Notes under the pieces: generated by a model
Told to the model about the DNA's origin: nothing
Database searches by the model: none
What the model saw: the letters and a program-made list of their open reading frames with translations, nothing else
Source of the DNA: Angiostrongylus vasorum
Lineage: Eukaryota; Nematoda; Chromadorea; Rhabditida; Metastrongylidae
Assembly (NCBI GenBank): GCA_018806985.1
Contig: JADANN010000467.1
Location: 806,001-870,000, forward strand
Direction: 5' to 3'
Length of the DNA stretch: 64,000 bases
Position numbers and translations under genes: made by a program
Part shown: piece after piece, positions 1 through 12,506 of the stretch
How positions within the stretch are numbered: position 1 is the first letter of the stretch
How the letters are laid out: each line of letters starts with the position of its first letter

Positions 1-504
1 TCCAGGCGTTGAAGGAACCGCATGAAGTGCCACTGGCAGGCTCTGGAGCACCTTTCTCGACGTCGTTGTCTACGAACTCAGTAGCTGTGTGTTCGTGATT
101 TCCACGTGTAAAGGTACGCGTGGTAACGTTGCTTGAACTTAAATCCACCATCTCCACATCGCTAAAGAAGAAAAACTGTTACGCAAACAAAAATTTTAAC
201 ACAAGAAGGGTATATATTATTCCAAATACTTCAAATATAATACACCAACACTCACTTGTCCTCATCAATAAACTTCATCACTTCCTTCTCGTAACGTACC
301 CTGGAACCAATACATGAGCTAGCACCACAACTGTGCGTCTTCCCAATTGGAAGGTGAAATCCGATCTAACCAGTCGCATACACAAATAATGAGACATTTA
401 GTTCCAGAATTAATAAATTAAACCACATCCTCCCTACATAGCCTTGACTCATAGTTCATCCATTATACTTACTTGAATAGTTGGATGGGTCCTCTTCACT
501 GTTT
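1..504. other. No recognisable feature
   Basis: AT-rich sequence; the short frame at 120-317 has no coding character. Confidence 0.5.
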
Positions 505-862
505 GTGCGGGCCCCATCACAATTTCCAATTTTTCGGAGTTTTGCTGGTTTAGCCATTGTGGTTCGCTGGAATCCCTAGGTCAGCACGGACAAAGCCCTA
601 GCACAGGGGGGACCACCCCATGCAGTCGTCGTCCTTGTGAATTAGAGGTAGACTTGCCACCATGACACTAGTTCGATACTAGGACAGTGGTGGACCACGG
701 TATTGGTTTACTTTTAGCAGGGGTTCCTGATGGAAACGTCGGACACTTTCTCAGTTTGAAGGCGCTCTTGCGAAGATGAATCTCACCGCTGTACATCGCA
801 GCACGACACCCAGAAACACCTCACAGCCACGATGAGGTGGTAAACCGTTGGGAGGCATTCAT
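505..862 (-). repeat. R3 dispersed repeat, copy 1
   Basis: - strand begins CTCCCAACGGTTTACC, contains CGTCCTAGTATCGAACTAG and ends near TGGGGCCCGCACA. About 360 bp. No protein or pol III signal recognised. Confidence 0.75.
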
Positions 863-1739
863 AGTACTAGAATACAAAAGTCAACAGTTCAAAAAGCAAA
901 CACCGGTGCAGTAATCTCATATCTTACGAAAAATCAGACATGTAGACCAAATCTTTGGCAAAACATACGGTTTCTTTCTCGTTGAGCCAAACGCTGATAA
1001 AGATTCTATCCTCCGAGTAATGAACGAATCATCGAATGTGGCGCTTTTCCCTACAAAACAGATGATAAATAATGATAAATAAGGCACTCTCACGTTATGT
1101 TTCAAGAACGACATCACATTCGCACATTTGTGAACAAAGAATCATTGATTTCACGTCTCTTGATTCTCACAGTTTTGATCAAAGTAGCTGGTATTCTACC
1201 CCCGTAGAATATTTCTTTACAGCACATCCAAATGCGAGCTCTACCATAACAAAAATTTGGAACGAATTTTGATTTCGAAATTGGTGAAACCGACATTCTC
1301 ACCGATTTTTTGATCAATGACGGTGCCACCGCTTTTTATTTCGTCCACTAGTTTGTTTAGACAAGACTGAGCAGCTGGTGTAAGCTCCTCCTGCTCCATT
1401 CCACAAGTTAATGCATCACCGCCACCTCCAGGAGGAACTCCTCCAGACTCCTGCTGATAATATTATTGCTAGAGCATCGAGTGACAAGACAAAAAACAAC
1501 TTTATAAGCTGCAATACCAGAAATGCTGCTAAAAAGAAGTGGAAAAAAAACTTCCATTATGAATGAAGTACAACCTTAAAACAAGCAACATTTTTAATCC
1601 AGTGAAGAAGCGTTCACGTTTATGGGATTTAAAAAGGCGAATTATCAATATATCCTCTTCACAGGCCAATTCAAACCCGAAATGCGATTTTTGGCATACA
1701 AATAACTGACACTAAGCACACTTCTCATAGCCTAACATA
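863..1739. other. No recognisable gene
   Basis: Short overlapping frames on both strands around 917-1329 with no splice-site or motif support. Confidence 0.45.
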
Positions 1740-2012
1740 GTTCTAAAGCTCTCGGCGTTGATCATTCCCTTTGGGATGCGCCATGCATTCGACTTCATTA
1801 AGCATCGTTGGAGGTGATTAAATGCATATCTGATCTTTACAATGACTCCCGGTAGCCTACCGATGTATCGAACCAGTGCTGCTATTCTCCCAGACAAGTC
1901 TCGTACCAATTTGCCGAACCCGGAGGGGATGGAAGGCTTGGTGGACCTCGGGTGAGGGAGTCGATCCCATGCGTATTTCAGGGTGCCTCTGACCACTGCG
2001 CTATAGCCTACC
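1740..2012 (-). mobile_element. S1 SINE (tRNA-headed), full length
   Basis: The - strand starts TATAGCGCAGTGGTC and contains GGGATCGACTCCC, then the shared core (CCACCAAGCCTTCCATCC, TTGGTACGAGACTTGTC), a body with CGATACATCGGTAGGC, and a tail ATCAACGCCGAGAGC. A good example of the family. Confidence 0.85.
1993..2003 (-). promoter_or_regulatory. Pol III A-box-like element of S1
   Basis: TAGCGCAGTGG on the - strand fits the tRNA A-box consensus; a B-box-like GGGATCGACTCCC follows at 1956-1968 at tRNA-like spacing. Confidence 0.6.
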
Positions 2013-2994
2013 CTTCTTTTCAAAGATGAATAAAAAACAGAGTAGATACTGGATTAAAATGTAGACGGAACACAAATTTTTTAGTTTTTTGAGCAAAAAA
2101 GGATAGTCAATTGTCATCCTGAATAGCAGCAACAGAAAGAAAAGAAATTTGTAAAATCAACATACAGCAGCGAGGATCTTCTTCGGCAATTCGGCGACTG
2201 AAACCAGAAGCTGGCGGTAGTCTTTTTCCGGCAAGTCGCGTAATTCTTTTGAGCATTCAGAGGTCTGAAGTCAACAGAAATATTGGAAGTGTATGGGATT
2301 TGTCAGATGGTTCCTACAACAACAGAAAAGAACGAAGTATGATGATTTGGCACCGTAGCTGAGCTAAGAACTCACCGCAGTTGCTGCACCAGAAGGCTTC
2401 CTGGTCCGATTTTTTGATGGCATAATGTTCTCAGATGAAGAGAACGGAGAACGAGCTCCAGTATTCGAATCGTTTGTAGATTTTATTGACTGGTTAACTT
2501 ATAAAAATAAGAGTGCTCTCTTCATTTACGAACAGGAACGCTTTTACTAAAAATCCGACAATACTATTCTCAAGAAGAAGAACGAATAAGACAGGACTGG
2601 AAAGAAATCATGTGCTACAAGTTACAAAATGAATTTAAAAATCTGTTGTTGCGTACCATCCTGGTGTTTTCGCGGTACTTCACAATTCACGCGCTACCGT
2701 AGTTTCAGAAGAAAAAAAGTTTTATGCACTGCTTTCTAAAAGTTTGTTTTCAAACAGTTTTTGTATAGGTGCTTTTTGTGTGGTGGAATGAAGTGTATTG
2801 TTTTTGGGTTTTCACAAATCACGGCAAAAATGCCATATAAACAACGAAATAGATTCGATTTTTGCACACCAGCGTCTCGGAATATTACCGCAGAGAAAAT
2901 TCTTGGGAGAAGTCTTGAGGAATTTGTTCGTATCCCCCAAAAAAAGAGTAGCGTTACAAAAGCTACATGTATTATTTTTGACAGCTACAACAGC
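2013..2994. other. No recognisable feature
   Basis: AT-rich; includes short GC-richer patches (2160-2420) without a convincing frame. Confidence 0.45.
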
Positions 2995-3425
2995 TTTATT
3001 CTGCTAACGTTTCGACATCTTCGTCTTCCTCAAAGCCCATGATCCGAGTCGATGGCCCACAGTTGTTCGCTTTCTCGATGGGGGTGTCTTCGTCGTCGTA
3101 CGGAGTCGGATCTTCCTCACATCATCCGAATGACGCAACATCACCACGCGACCCTCCTTTACGCAGGACGGTTGTTGTTTATAATAATGATTGTCCGGCG
3201 ATAACGACTTGTTTTTTTCCGGATAGTCGGATACATCGTGCAGAAGTCGGTATCATTACCAGCTAGCATAAGAAAATATGTAGAGAATTATGTAGCTCGA
3301 TAAGACGACGAAGACGTCTCATCACGAAGGCGAACGACTGTGTACCACCGACTCGGATCATCAGTTCTGATGAGGGCGAACACATCGAAACGTTAGGGCG
3401 AATAAATTTGTTGATCGACCTCGTG
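2995..3425. repeat. Family D fold-back element with terminal inverted repeats
   Basis: Left end TTTATTCTGCTAACGTTTCG and right end CGAAACGTTAGGGCGAATAA are inverted copies. The arms extend inward about 80 bp through GATCCGAGTCG/CGACTCGGATC with mismatches. Non-coding; abuts the 5' end of RTE copy 1. Confidence 0.7.
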
Positions 3426-3836
3426 CCACGGATCTCCCTCATATGAGCGATCTCGAGCCGGTTTTCTTCGGGCTACGCGTCGCCGTCCCAGGTGGCTGAC
3501 AAGGGGTTAATGACGAACCAAAAGTTACCTTTGCTTCCCTGAGACGTAGGTGAACGTAGGGGATGGACTTCCTGTTTCTGCTACGCCGATTTGGCACATA
3601 CTTTCTGTATTTACGAGGGTGTATTCATGCACGCGTGTGTGGGTACGTTCTAGTTTATGCGGATTGTATTCTACGAGTCAATTCGGCCAAAAACCTGCAA
3701 TCAAGTGACAGGGAAGTGTACGGTAGGCGGTTAGCAGTCGCCTCCAATAGATAAGCTCCATGTCCACTCTGGGAGAGACTGGCAAGCTACCCGTGAGTAT
3801 ATTCATCCCCCCGCGTTCAGATCGCAAAGAACTAAG

Positions 3837-4301
3837 GTGACGATCTGTACCTACAATGCACGCACACTTGCATCTGAGTCCTCGATAGAAGACTTGATCA
3901 TGCAAGCAAGAAGGATAAGGTACGACGTCATTGGCCTGGCCGAGGCGAGACGACGCCACCCATTCAACGCCATCTACGACACCGAAGAAAAACTGTTCCT
4001 CGCAACATGTGACAGTACAGGAGTTGGCGGCGTCGGCGTTCTCGTCAACACGAGTTTGTCTATGGACACCGATTCATTCGAACAACTTACAACCCGAATC
4101 GGACGTTCACGATTAAAAAGATGTGGATCAATACCGGCCTTGACAATCTTCGTCGTTTACGCGCCGACATCAAACTATGACGAAGAAGAAGCCGAACCGT
4201 CCTATATGGACTTGGAGAAGTTCTACAGAGAAGACCATACATTCTTTATGGTTATCATTGGGGATTTCAATGTCAAGACTGGATCAAGAGGGAACGTCTG
4301 A
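3837..4301 (+). pseudogene. RTE endonuclease domain, truncated by stop
   Basis: 154 codons from [14 protein letters not shown] to TGA at 4302. Carries the N, E, Y and D-x-N residues expected of apurinic-type endonucleases (ARTL, AEAR, YAPTS, GDFN). The SDH motif lies beyond the stop in another frame, so the domain is broken. Would nick target DNA in an intact element. Confidence 0.85.
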
Positions 4302-5223
4302 AGAACGTCACATTGGGACCCATGGATTAGGATGGAACGAAAAAGGGTGAGCGGCTATCTGAGTTTATAATGGAGACCAAGACAATCCATGGTAACTCGC
4401 AATTCCAGAAGCCCCACCCTCAACGCTGGACGTGGGAGTCTCCCCTATGGAGAGTAACATAACGAAATAGACCACATCATAGTAAATAGAAGATCTTGCC
4501 TAAACGATGTCGGTGTTGTCCCAAAATTCTACACGGGATCAGACCACCGTCTCCTTCGTGCAAGATTCTATTTCTCGCGCAAACGAGAAAAAGCCGCTAA
4601 ATTCAAAAAACGAAGTCCTAAAACCACCATAATTTGGGATTTATTTAATTCATTAGTCAGCTGTTGGGAAGGTGCCGTTGTCGATAACATCGACGAGGGA
4701 TACTATCGGCTCATTCAACATCGCTATCAAAGCTGAGAGTTCGAAAGCCACCAGGAGTCGTCTGTCTCCAGAAACACTCGAACTGATATACCAGCATGGA
4801 TTCACATGAGCTGCAGTCAACCGCCAACGCATCTGCGAACTTGCAAAATGATGCTGACGGGCAATAAAAGAAGATCTTAAAGAAAGTAGAGCAGCAGTTA
4901 TAGTCGAAGATGCAGAGGCTGGGAGAAGCATTCACAAAGCCTATTGAAGCTTCTCCAATTAGCGAACCAAGACAGTTGCACCTCGACGCCCAGACGGAAC
5001 AGTAACAGCGTCCAATGGCGAAAGGCAATGGAGAAAATCATTCACGATTACTGCTCAGATCTCTTCAAAAGCTACGTCCTCCTGCCCTCATATGAGGTAA
5101 AGGGAAATGGCTATGTCGTGCCACGGTTTCTCCCTTCCAAAATCTAACGTGCTATTTCGTCCATGAAAAATCGAACAGCACCAGGACCGGATAGGATGAG
5201 ATCTGAACACTTGACGAACCTCA

Positions 5224-6540
5224 GTGAAGCCAGTCCGCGTGACCCCACTTGCTGGGGTCTTCACACGTTTCCAGTCTGGATGCAAGATTCTTACTCAGTG
5301 GAAGACGAGCAAGACCATGCCATTGTTCAAGAAGGGTGACCTACACGATATTGGCAACTATCGCCCAATCTGCCTGCTGTCTGTCGTCTACAAACTTTTC
5401 AGTCGATTCATCCTAAACAGCATTGACAGAACACTGGACGAAGGACAGCCATGTGAGCAAGCACGGTTTCGAAAAGGATTTAGTACGATAGACCACATGC
5501 ACACGATAACAAGAGTCATTGAAGTATCGCGAGAGTATAAAAGACCGCTCTGTCTCACTTTCGCTGTTTTAAAGAAGGTTTTGACTCAGTTGAGACAAAA
5601 CCAGTAATGGAAGCTCTGGGTAGCCAGGGAGGCCCTACTCACTGTATAAAGATTCTTCGTGAGTTCCATAAAAATTCCGCAACAGGGATATCACCACTCT
5701 GCAACGACATTAACGTTGACGTCGAAGGAGGAGGTACACAGGGCGATACCATCTCGCCGAAATTAGTAACCTCCACCCTCGAGGGTGTCATGCGAACATT
5801 GGAGTGGGACAACATGGGAGTGAAATTATCGTTCCTGTAACACTACTCATTAGCCAGGCAGAACGGAGGCTTGTCGACTTTGATAGCGTTTGTGGAAAAG
5901 TTGATCTCCGACTAAATCTCACAAAAACGATTTTCACGAGGAACGGATCGGGTTCGTGTGCCTTATTAATGCAGGAGGGAATATCTTCGAATTCTATAGT
6001 TACGTCTGTTTAGATCGGAAAATCAACATGATGAACGATTTAGCTCCAGATTTGAGGAGGAGGAAGAATCCAGCGGCTTGGGGGTGCTTTCATGAACATC
6101 GAAAATGTACAGCCGCAATTCTTCCTACCTCTATGTGTGCGTCAGTAACCTGGCCGCTATATAAGCAGGTTGAAAGATCAGTCAGCGTTATAGAACGCGC
6201 AGCCAAAAGCGCGGTACATGGAGTGTCGAACAAGTAAGGGAAGGAATCCGAGGTTCCGAATTGCGTTAACGATCAAAAAGCAAAGATACTGTTCTATACC
6301 AAATTGTCGAAGGTAAGGTGCCCCGGACACGTAATGTTTATGAACGACAGCCGATGGACAAGAGCCGTTAGTGACTGGATTCCTCGGGTTGTCAAACGTA
6401 CTGCAGGGAAGACCACCGACCCGATGGTCAGAGTTCTTCACGAAAATCCTCGAAGAAAGATATGATGCTCAACGAGTCCCTAGAGCGAGCCGAACTCACT
6501 GGGCTACTATTGCACGCGACAGGGAAAAATGGAAGATTAA
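5224..6540 (+). pseudogene. RTE reverse transcriptase, frameshifted (copy 1)
   Basis: RT fingers/palm pieces in three frames: LFKKGDLHDIGNYRPICLLS, DEGQPCEQARFRKGFSTIDH, then GGTQGDTISPKLV, then NLTKTIFTRNGSGS. The Asp of the first RT catalytic motif is lost and the FADD motif is missing. Confidence 0.85.
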
Positions 6541-7162
6541 CTGATACTCGGTCGAGTCATCGACGATCAACGGGAAGACAGGTGACAGGTGACAGGTAAT
6601 CATCCTTGTGGAAACTTATCAATGAAGGAACGCATGTTGACTACTCATACTGAGGTTAAAGGATAGTCGGTTTTGAAATAAAAGCTACAAGTTTAGACTG
6701 AACAAAATAATCCTTTTGTTAAGCATTGAGTAACGTACTGTTATTTGTATGTGCGTTTGTTATCAGTTCCTTAAATAAGCAGTGAAGAATTTTTTGGTTA
6801 GTACAACTCGAAGTGGAATTTAATGAAAATGTTTTATTTCCCTCGTTTATGAACCTTGCTATTGGGCAGTTACGGACTGGCCCTTCTATGGTAGAAGTTG
6901 TCACAACGCGTAGATTTTGCTTAAGTGAGCTTGAAGCTCGACCATCAAGAAAACCGACTACCTGTTTTTACATGTCGTGCCAGTATCGGATCTTCCTCCA
7001 CTCGTCCTGCAGTAGTTATCTATGGAGGGGTCAAGTTAGTACGTGGCTTCGGTTCCAAAGTGAGATGCTGCTTCCTTTTCTCGTTAATAGATCGAATGCC
7101 GGGGCTACGCTATTTCCACTTGAAACTCGAGTTGGCAGAAATAGAACGTTCCCAAGTCGTCA

Positions 7163-7296
7163 CCACAAGCAGTTGTTGGCCTTTGAATTGACGAGAAGCT
7201 CACTGCCTCTCAACTCGGTTCCATCCAGGACGGAGAAGATTCCTGCTGTGATGGCAGCGAGGCCTGCGGTTAGTCCAGTAACCGCTGGAGAGTAAT
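7163..7296 (-). other. Possible coding exon with a hydrophobic segment
   Basis: The - strand reads DYSPAVTGLTAGLAAITAGI then FSVLDGTELRGSELLVNS after a CACGTTAG acceptor, ending in TGA or at a GTGACG donor. One membrane-helix-like stretch. The opposite strand frame is also open over the same bases, so strand is uncertain. Confidence 0.25.
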
Positions 7297-9244
7297 CTAA
7301 CGTGTTTAATCCCAATGTACTCTAGCACCTATGTCAAGTACAACCTACTGATTCTTGACTAGTTCGAGAGTGCAGTATTATTTGGGACGCTTATTCGTCT
7401 TCCGCGCTTGGTAGGCCTTAGTTTTGCTCGTGAAAATGTAACTTGTCATGGCCTAAGCATGCTCTTAGCCGGGCTTCCAAATCTTTGGAGGGATTGAATT
7501 TTCGTTCTTAAAGCACTATCAGTGTCAATGATTCTTCATAACTTCATGGTTTTTCCTTGTCCTCTCCCCGGTGAACGACTTTGGTGAAGTGTTGTAAACT
7601 TGTCGGACTCGTTCTCCTCTAGGGGGTACCAAATTATCGAAAGAAGTTTTGGAAGAAAAACGGTTCCCTTTCGAATGGTGCTTACACTAATTCATGGGCG
7701 TGGACACTGTTAAACAGCTTGTCGTAGTCGATGATAGGTTGACATAAGGGGCTCATCGTAGTTATGAGGACACCTATGAGGTTGGTATTAGGGATGTGTT
7801 CTATGGAGCAAAATCCTTGCTATTGGGCGTCATCAAAGTTCTTGACGGGCCTTACCTCTGCTTACAGTATCAATCGTAAGCGGACTTCGTAGTGAAACAT
7901 CTGTGGTTGTTTTCTTCCAGCAGAGATTTCAGTGTCTGGTAGGACACGAAAACTGTGTTACTGGGAATAAACTGAAGAAAAACTTGCAGGAAATGATGGC
8001 AGAGCGTTTTCAGTTTCCAGTACTGATAATAAACCACTATAACTTGTTAGGATCTCAACAACATTTTTAGCAACCAAGTGAGTTGCTTTTTCGTCCACTA
8101 CAGTCTCAAGTCCTTCTTCCATCATCTTAGTTGTAAGTGGAAACATCTGGTAAGTCCCTTCACTGAATAGAAACTCATGATGATAAAAATGATAATAATG
8201 AATTGTTTCAATTTTACTAACAATGGCCACTCTATCTCATTTCAGCTGGATTATGATAATAGATATATTTTACTACCAAGTAGCAAAGTTCAATGTGATT
8301 GTTCCTGGTCGTACTCAACTATTTTGGAGTCTTTGTTGGGGAACGGTGCTGTAGCTCTAATCGCATATTTAGGTTTACCGCTAACTATACACACATGTCA
8401 TTTCGTTCTGCTATCGGACTGCAAGCTTCCTTCCGACACTTACATCTACAGCAGAAAAGAGGAAATTTTATGTGCAATCGAACATAAACTCGTATTCCTT
8501 CCAGAATACAACCTTTTTTCAGCTTCAAAGCATCACATATTGTTCTTCAGCGTCTCTCCTCATTCTCTAGACACAGACTCGCATCAGACAACGGAATACA
8601 ATTCATAAAACGTTTGACGTTAATCAGTCACATGTGAGGCATAGTGCACTCTACTCTATTAAGCATCACAGAAATGGTTGAGTGCATAGCAGGCCCATGC
8701 AACGCGTTACGGAACTCCCGACACAACATCTCTGTGTTTATCCTTCAAGACACGTCTCGTACAAATTTACCAATCTTGAGGAACAGAGGGCTTGGGTTGT
8801 CCTGGACATAGGATTGAAGCTCGGCACTCTGCATTTCAGAACCTTTGGAACCACAGTGCTACCCGCGCCCCAAAAATATGATCTCAACTATTTTTGTCGC
8901 TTCAGAGGTTTTACCACTTGCCCATTAGCTATCAAGTGATCTGAGTCGACGTCTCCATTGCTCTCTATCGCATTCTTTGTGTTTGGGATAAACTATATGA
9001 CGAATGTTTCACAGGATCGTATGTAGCCTGAGGTGTATTAGTAATTATGATTTCTCCTTATCATGGTACACGAGAACTTTCAGCATGGCTTCTAATAAAT
9101 CGTGGAATAGACACTGCTTCTTAATACCGAGGCGTTGGAGACGTTAAAATCTTCGATCTTAAAGTTGAAGAACCAAACACCGATGGCTTCTTAAGAGACT
9201 TCATGTACTTGTTTGGATACTTGGACGACCCGTGTTCACTAGTT
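7297..9244. other. Unassigned; two long weak open frames
   Basis: A + frame at 8177-8608 and a - frame at 7958-8230 (containing MMEEGLETVVDEKATHLVAK) overlap in part. Neither has splice-site support or a recognised motif; the - frame has the more protein-like composition. Confidence 0.4.
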
Positions 9245-9598
9245 GTGTGGTCCCCAGCATAATTTCCATTCTACGGAAATTTGCTGGTTTAGCTCATTGT
9301 GGCTTTCTGGAGTCCAGAGGAGCCTGGCCAAAGTCTGCCTCAGGTGATCAACACCACACGCAGTCGCAGCCCTTGTGGACCAAAGGGAGATTTGCCACCA
9401 TGTGACTAGTTTGATACTAGGACGGTGGTGGATCATGGTATTCGTTCACTCTTAGGTGGATTTCCTGATGGAAGCGCCGCCCCTCTTTCTCAGCCTTGGA
9501 GACCCTGCCGTGAGGATGAATCCCCCTGCTCTACATCACAGCCCGACACCCAGGGACACCTTCCAACCACGGTGAGGCGGTAAACCGTTGAGATAGAC
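9245..9598 (-). repeat. R3 dispersed repeat, copy 2
   Basis: - strand copy ending in the CGGTTTACCGCCTCACCGTGG start block (on - strand) and containing GGGTGTCGGGCTGTGATG. Confidence 0.8.
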
Positions 9599-10396
9599 CT
9601 CATATAGTGCTCTCCTAATTGGTTCAAAGACGGCTAAGAAGTCTTGCATGCCTTCAGGAGTGGTGATTGTCAATGATGAGGGACGGTGGCTTATAATCCG
9701 AACTACCGTCACATGTCGATAAATTTTTCCACAAACTTTATGAGAAATTTGGAACCTTAACAATCCTTTTACAATACGAATAATATTTCACAATCTCAAA
9801 GACTCTTTCACTGTTTTCGATCGTTTTTTTTCTCAACTACCAACTTTTCCTGTGCTATTTCCGGTGTTGAATCAGTAACTTCCCTCCAACTCAACTGTTG
9901 TTATAAATGCCATAGCTAGAGAATTATTGTACACACTTCACGACTATTAATTTGTCTCGTTATTGTATAACAATCTGGAATGAAATCCATTGGCGAATAG
10001 GATTCTTCCTCTAAACGATTTCCTAAGTGCTTGTGATTTGCTGTCGACAACACTAATCTCGAGAATAACGTAGTTGGGCAGGAGTTACTCTATAGACGAG
10101 CTGTGATGGGACCGATGTGGACTAACCTTCACAAAAGCTGTTAGAAGTAAGAGGTTTTCCACAGTACATATTCGGATACTGCAGAGTAATGCTCTCGACC
10201 AATTGACCAACGCAAACCTGGCTGAGTGGATTTTCCTATGCTACTGCGCACTGAAGGACCTGCTAATCGTCCGGGCTGAGTGTTCTACCACACTTCTATT
10301 TATCACGCTTTCTATTGCAGCAGGAAGAGCCACCATCGACTTACCTGAGATCTAGCCCTCCATCTTCTAGAGAGGTTGGGCGGGAAACGGTCATAC

Positions 10397-10515
10397 ATCC
10401 TGTATAAGGCCCGGGACTTTTTCCTCCAGTTTTTTCTTAGCTCTAAAAAATTTATTTTCTGCAAGCATGTTGCAAATTTCGAGGAGCTCAACTTGACTCT
10501 TGCGCAATTCTTCAG
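10397..10515 (-). CDS. Candidate coiled-coil exon, unidentified gene
   Basis: On the - strand, after a CTTGAG acceptor, the frame reads EELRKSQVELLEICNML then AENKFFRAKKKLEEK and PGLIQD. It reaches either a GTATGA donor or, two codons on, TGA at 10391-10393. Heptad-like Leu/Ile spacing and charge pattern suggest a coiled coil. Competing frames across this GC-rich patch are Arg-rich shadows. Family not recognised. Confidence 0.45.
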
Positions 10516-10640
10516 CTCAAGGTTTCTTGGGTTTGAGACGGAAGTATCTAGCCCCTGTATGAATGATAAGGTGGTGAGATCGATGAACATGGTCATTAAA
10601 TGACGGAATGAAAAAAATTTCGTTAAAATGGCTTGGATAC

Positions 10641-10849
10641 TGTATGGGCTCGTATACGCTCCAAATTTTGCCAGTACGTTTTCTATTCGTTCCTTTCCCC
10701 TCATGAGCATCGTCTATGGTTGTGGTTTGTTCCAAAGCGTGGTGACGTCTGCGGGTATTATTCCGTGATTCACAAATCGTTTGTCGCTTCATAGGAAGCG
10801 GTTTGGTATGCGCGGCAAACACGTCATCCACATTGATCGTTGACCTTTC
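10641..10849 (-). CDS. Candidate exon upstream of the coiled-coil exon
   Basis: On the - strand, after acceptor AAGACAG, the frame reads ERSTINVDDVFAAHTKPLPM, then RQTICESRNNTRRRHHALEQ, and ends near KIWSVYEPIQ. It is hydrophilic, basic and probably disordered. The donor is uncertain (GTATCC at 10640, or GTACTG further upstream, which would match the phase needed by the coiled-coil exon). A further possible segment, MNEDGFATTYHHDDKEK, starts at 11020 on the same strand. No family recognised. Confidence 0.35.
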
Positions 10850-11121
10850 CTGTCTTCATGCTCGTGGGCAGAACTTCGAGCTAACGAAGAAGAAAACGCG
10901 ATAATTTTTTGAATGAGGATTTTGATATCTGGGATGTAAGTTGTGGAAGGAACATGGATGGAATAGAGCTTTTTCTTTATCATCATGGTGATAGGTCGTT
11001 GCAAATCCATCTTCATTCATCGCAGCGAACATCGAGAAACATTGTACTCGCATGAATCCCTACTGTACTTTTTAGACTGTCTCTCTTTTCAACTGCTTCC
11101 AACAGTTTTTTTTCTCTGTAG

Positions 11122-11305
11122 CGATGTAGTCCTCTTCGGCGGATGGCGTTTATTACCAGTGACCCCACCTTCTATATGTGAGGTTCCATTTTCGCTTCAA
11201 TCGTACCTCTATGTGATTCCAATGTCCAATGGCGACTATTCTCCCAGGAAAATGAATTCCCATGTCGTGAACGCATGCACTTCGCTCTCAACAGCTCGAC
11301 GTGAG
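11122..11305 (+). CDS. Candidate internal exon, unidentified + strand gene
   Basis: Strong polypyrimidine acceptor TTTCTCTGTAG and donor GTGAGT; one base plus 61 codons without stops. Contains DVVLFGGWRLLPVTPPSICE and YLYVIPMSNGDYSPRKMNS. Codon use is coding-like. Product unknown. Confidence 0.42.
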
Positions 11306-11623
11306 GTGAGTAGTAGTTCTTGATAATAGTTTGCTTTCGAGTTATGGTTTGTAAAAGGAGGTTAGCCAAAGACAGGTAACAACAAACGGGAGGAATGAGC
11401 GAACGATAAACCCTACACAACCAAAACCTGGGACAAGAGCTTTCTTCAGAAATGGCAAGGGTCTCATCACTTAATTGCCATATGTTTGTCGTTATTCTTT
11501 GGTTTGTTGTATGGCGTTTTTGTGGAACATTATGTCGCTTGCGCTGTCAAGAAGAGCGTGAAGATCTGTGCTTGAGGATGCTGTTTTCGCTGTCTTGGTA
11601 GTTTAGGTGTCTAGCTGGAATAG

Positions 11624-11668
11624 AAGAAACATCGTTCATATCGTCTCGTGGAGGAGACATTGTCTTAA
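11624..11668 (+). CDS. Candidate terminal exon of the same + strand gene
   Basis: After a GGAATAG acceptor the frame, in the phase left by the exon at 11122, reads KKHRSYRLVEETLS then TAA. A poly(A) signal follows at 11797. Short, so weakly supported by itself. Confidence 0.3.
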   Translation, partial: KKHRSYRLVEETLS

Positions 11669-11796
11669 TCCAGTCCTAGTGATGTGCTATACAACCCCAG
11701 ATTTCAATCAAAAGCAGCCATGTGTTTGCGCTGATGTTTTCCGTAAACGCAAACGCTACGTGTACGCTAAATGCTGCGCATCTTTCGGATTTTGAT

Positions 11797-11802
11797 AATA
11801 AA
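11797..11802 (+). terminator. Poly(A) signal AATAAA
   Basis: AATAAA about 130 nt after the candidate terminal exon at 11624-11668. Confidence 0.3.
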
Positions 11803-12506
11803 ACCACTCACTAAGAAAAACTTGGCAGTGTAGTCGGGTTGGTTTTTAACATTTATAACACGGGACGCAGGAGGAGTTCGACAAGGTACAAGTGAGCGTA
11901 ACGAGACAACATAATGTGTCACCTTAAACTGCCCGTTCTTTTTGCTAAAACAAAAGTAAGAGGTCTCATTGTGCCAAGCGTAATGATCCTCTTATGTGTT
12001 GAATGAGGAAAGCTCAGTAGACAAATTTGTAGTGCCAAGGACGAGTAGGGACATTGCATGATTCCTGGTTAAGTCACTTGGTGATCAATATGTTCCAGTA
12101 TATGCAACTCAACTCTACAGGAATTAAGTGAGAGATTTAAACGGTATACATACTGTTCTTCTCTAATTATCTAGCCTCATTCTATGATCTGACAACGAGG
12201 GAAAGTTCTTTGCACTTGAAGGAGATGTTTCGTATTTTGCATCCAGGAAGTTCGATCGCAAAGAGAGGCAACACTAGCCTTCCGCTGGTGATCGCACAGA
12301 TAGAAAGATGTAAAAACTGCACTTGCCCGATGTTCGAGAGATTCTGTTGAATTATTGCGACAAAATTTTAGGATTTGCGACACCACACACGTCACTGTGT
12401 GTGTCCACACGCTTAAGAGATCATATTTATGAGCACCATTGCGGGTCGAGCAAGGATTGAAGTCCACCAGCGCACTTTGCAAGAACTCTTTTTTTAAAAA
12501 TATGAT
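11803..12506. other. No recognisable feature
   Basis: Mixed composition; the - frame at 12177-12482 is open but has no motif. Confidence 0.4.

Larger units (their letters stand above)
3425..6650 (+). mobile_element. RTE-clade non-LTR retrotransposon, degenerate near-full copy (copy 1)
   Basis: Layout is 5' leader, AP-type endonuclease, reverse transcriptase, C-terminal part and an AGGTGAC-repeat 3' tail, as expected of RTE elements. The endonuclease frame 3837-4301 shows CTYNART, GLAEAR, VVYAPTS and IIGDFN, with a later GSDHR near 4530. RT fragments follow at 5224-5607 (NYRPICLLSVVYKLF), 5607-5840 (GGTQGDTISPK) and 5804-6540. Several frameshifts occur; the first catalytic Asp region (LTF-x-DLKK) is changed, and the FADD block is deleted after 5840. 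Not mobile by itself. Confidence 0.9.

Noticed and set aside
1712..2023. Frames of 60-160 codons within S1/S2 copies (e.g. 34019-34498, 42193-42591, 45416-45772, 53276-53584)
   Set aside because: They follow SINE sequence and shift frame between copies; no protein function.
6813..7295. 160-codon + frame
   Set aside because: No motif, unlikely composition (many Arg/Ser/Phe), and a competing - strand reading; not called as a gene.
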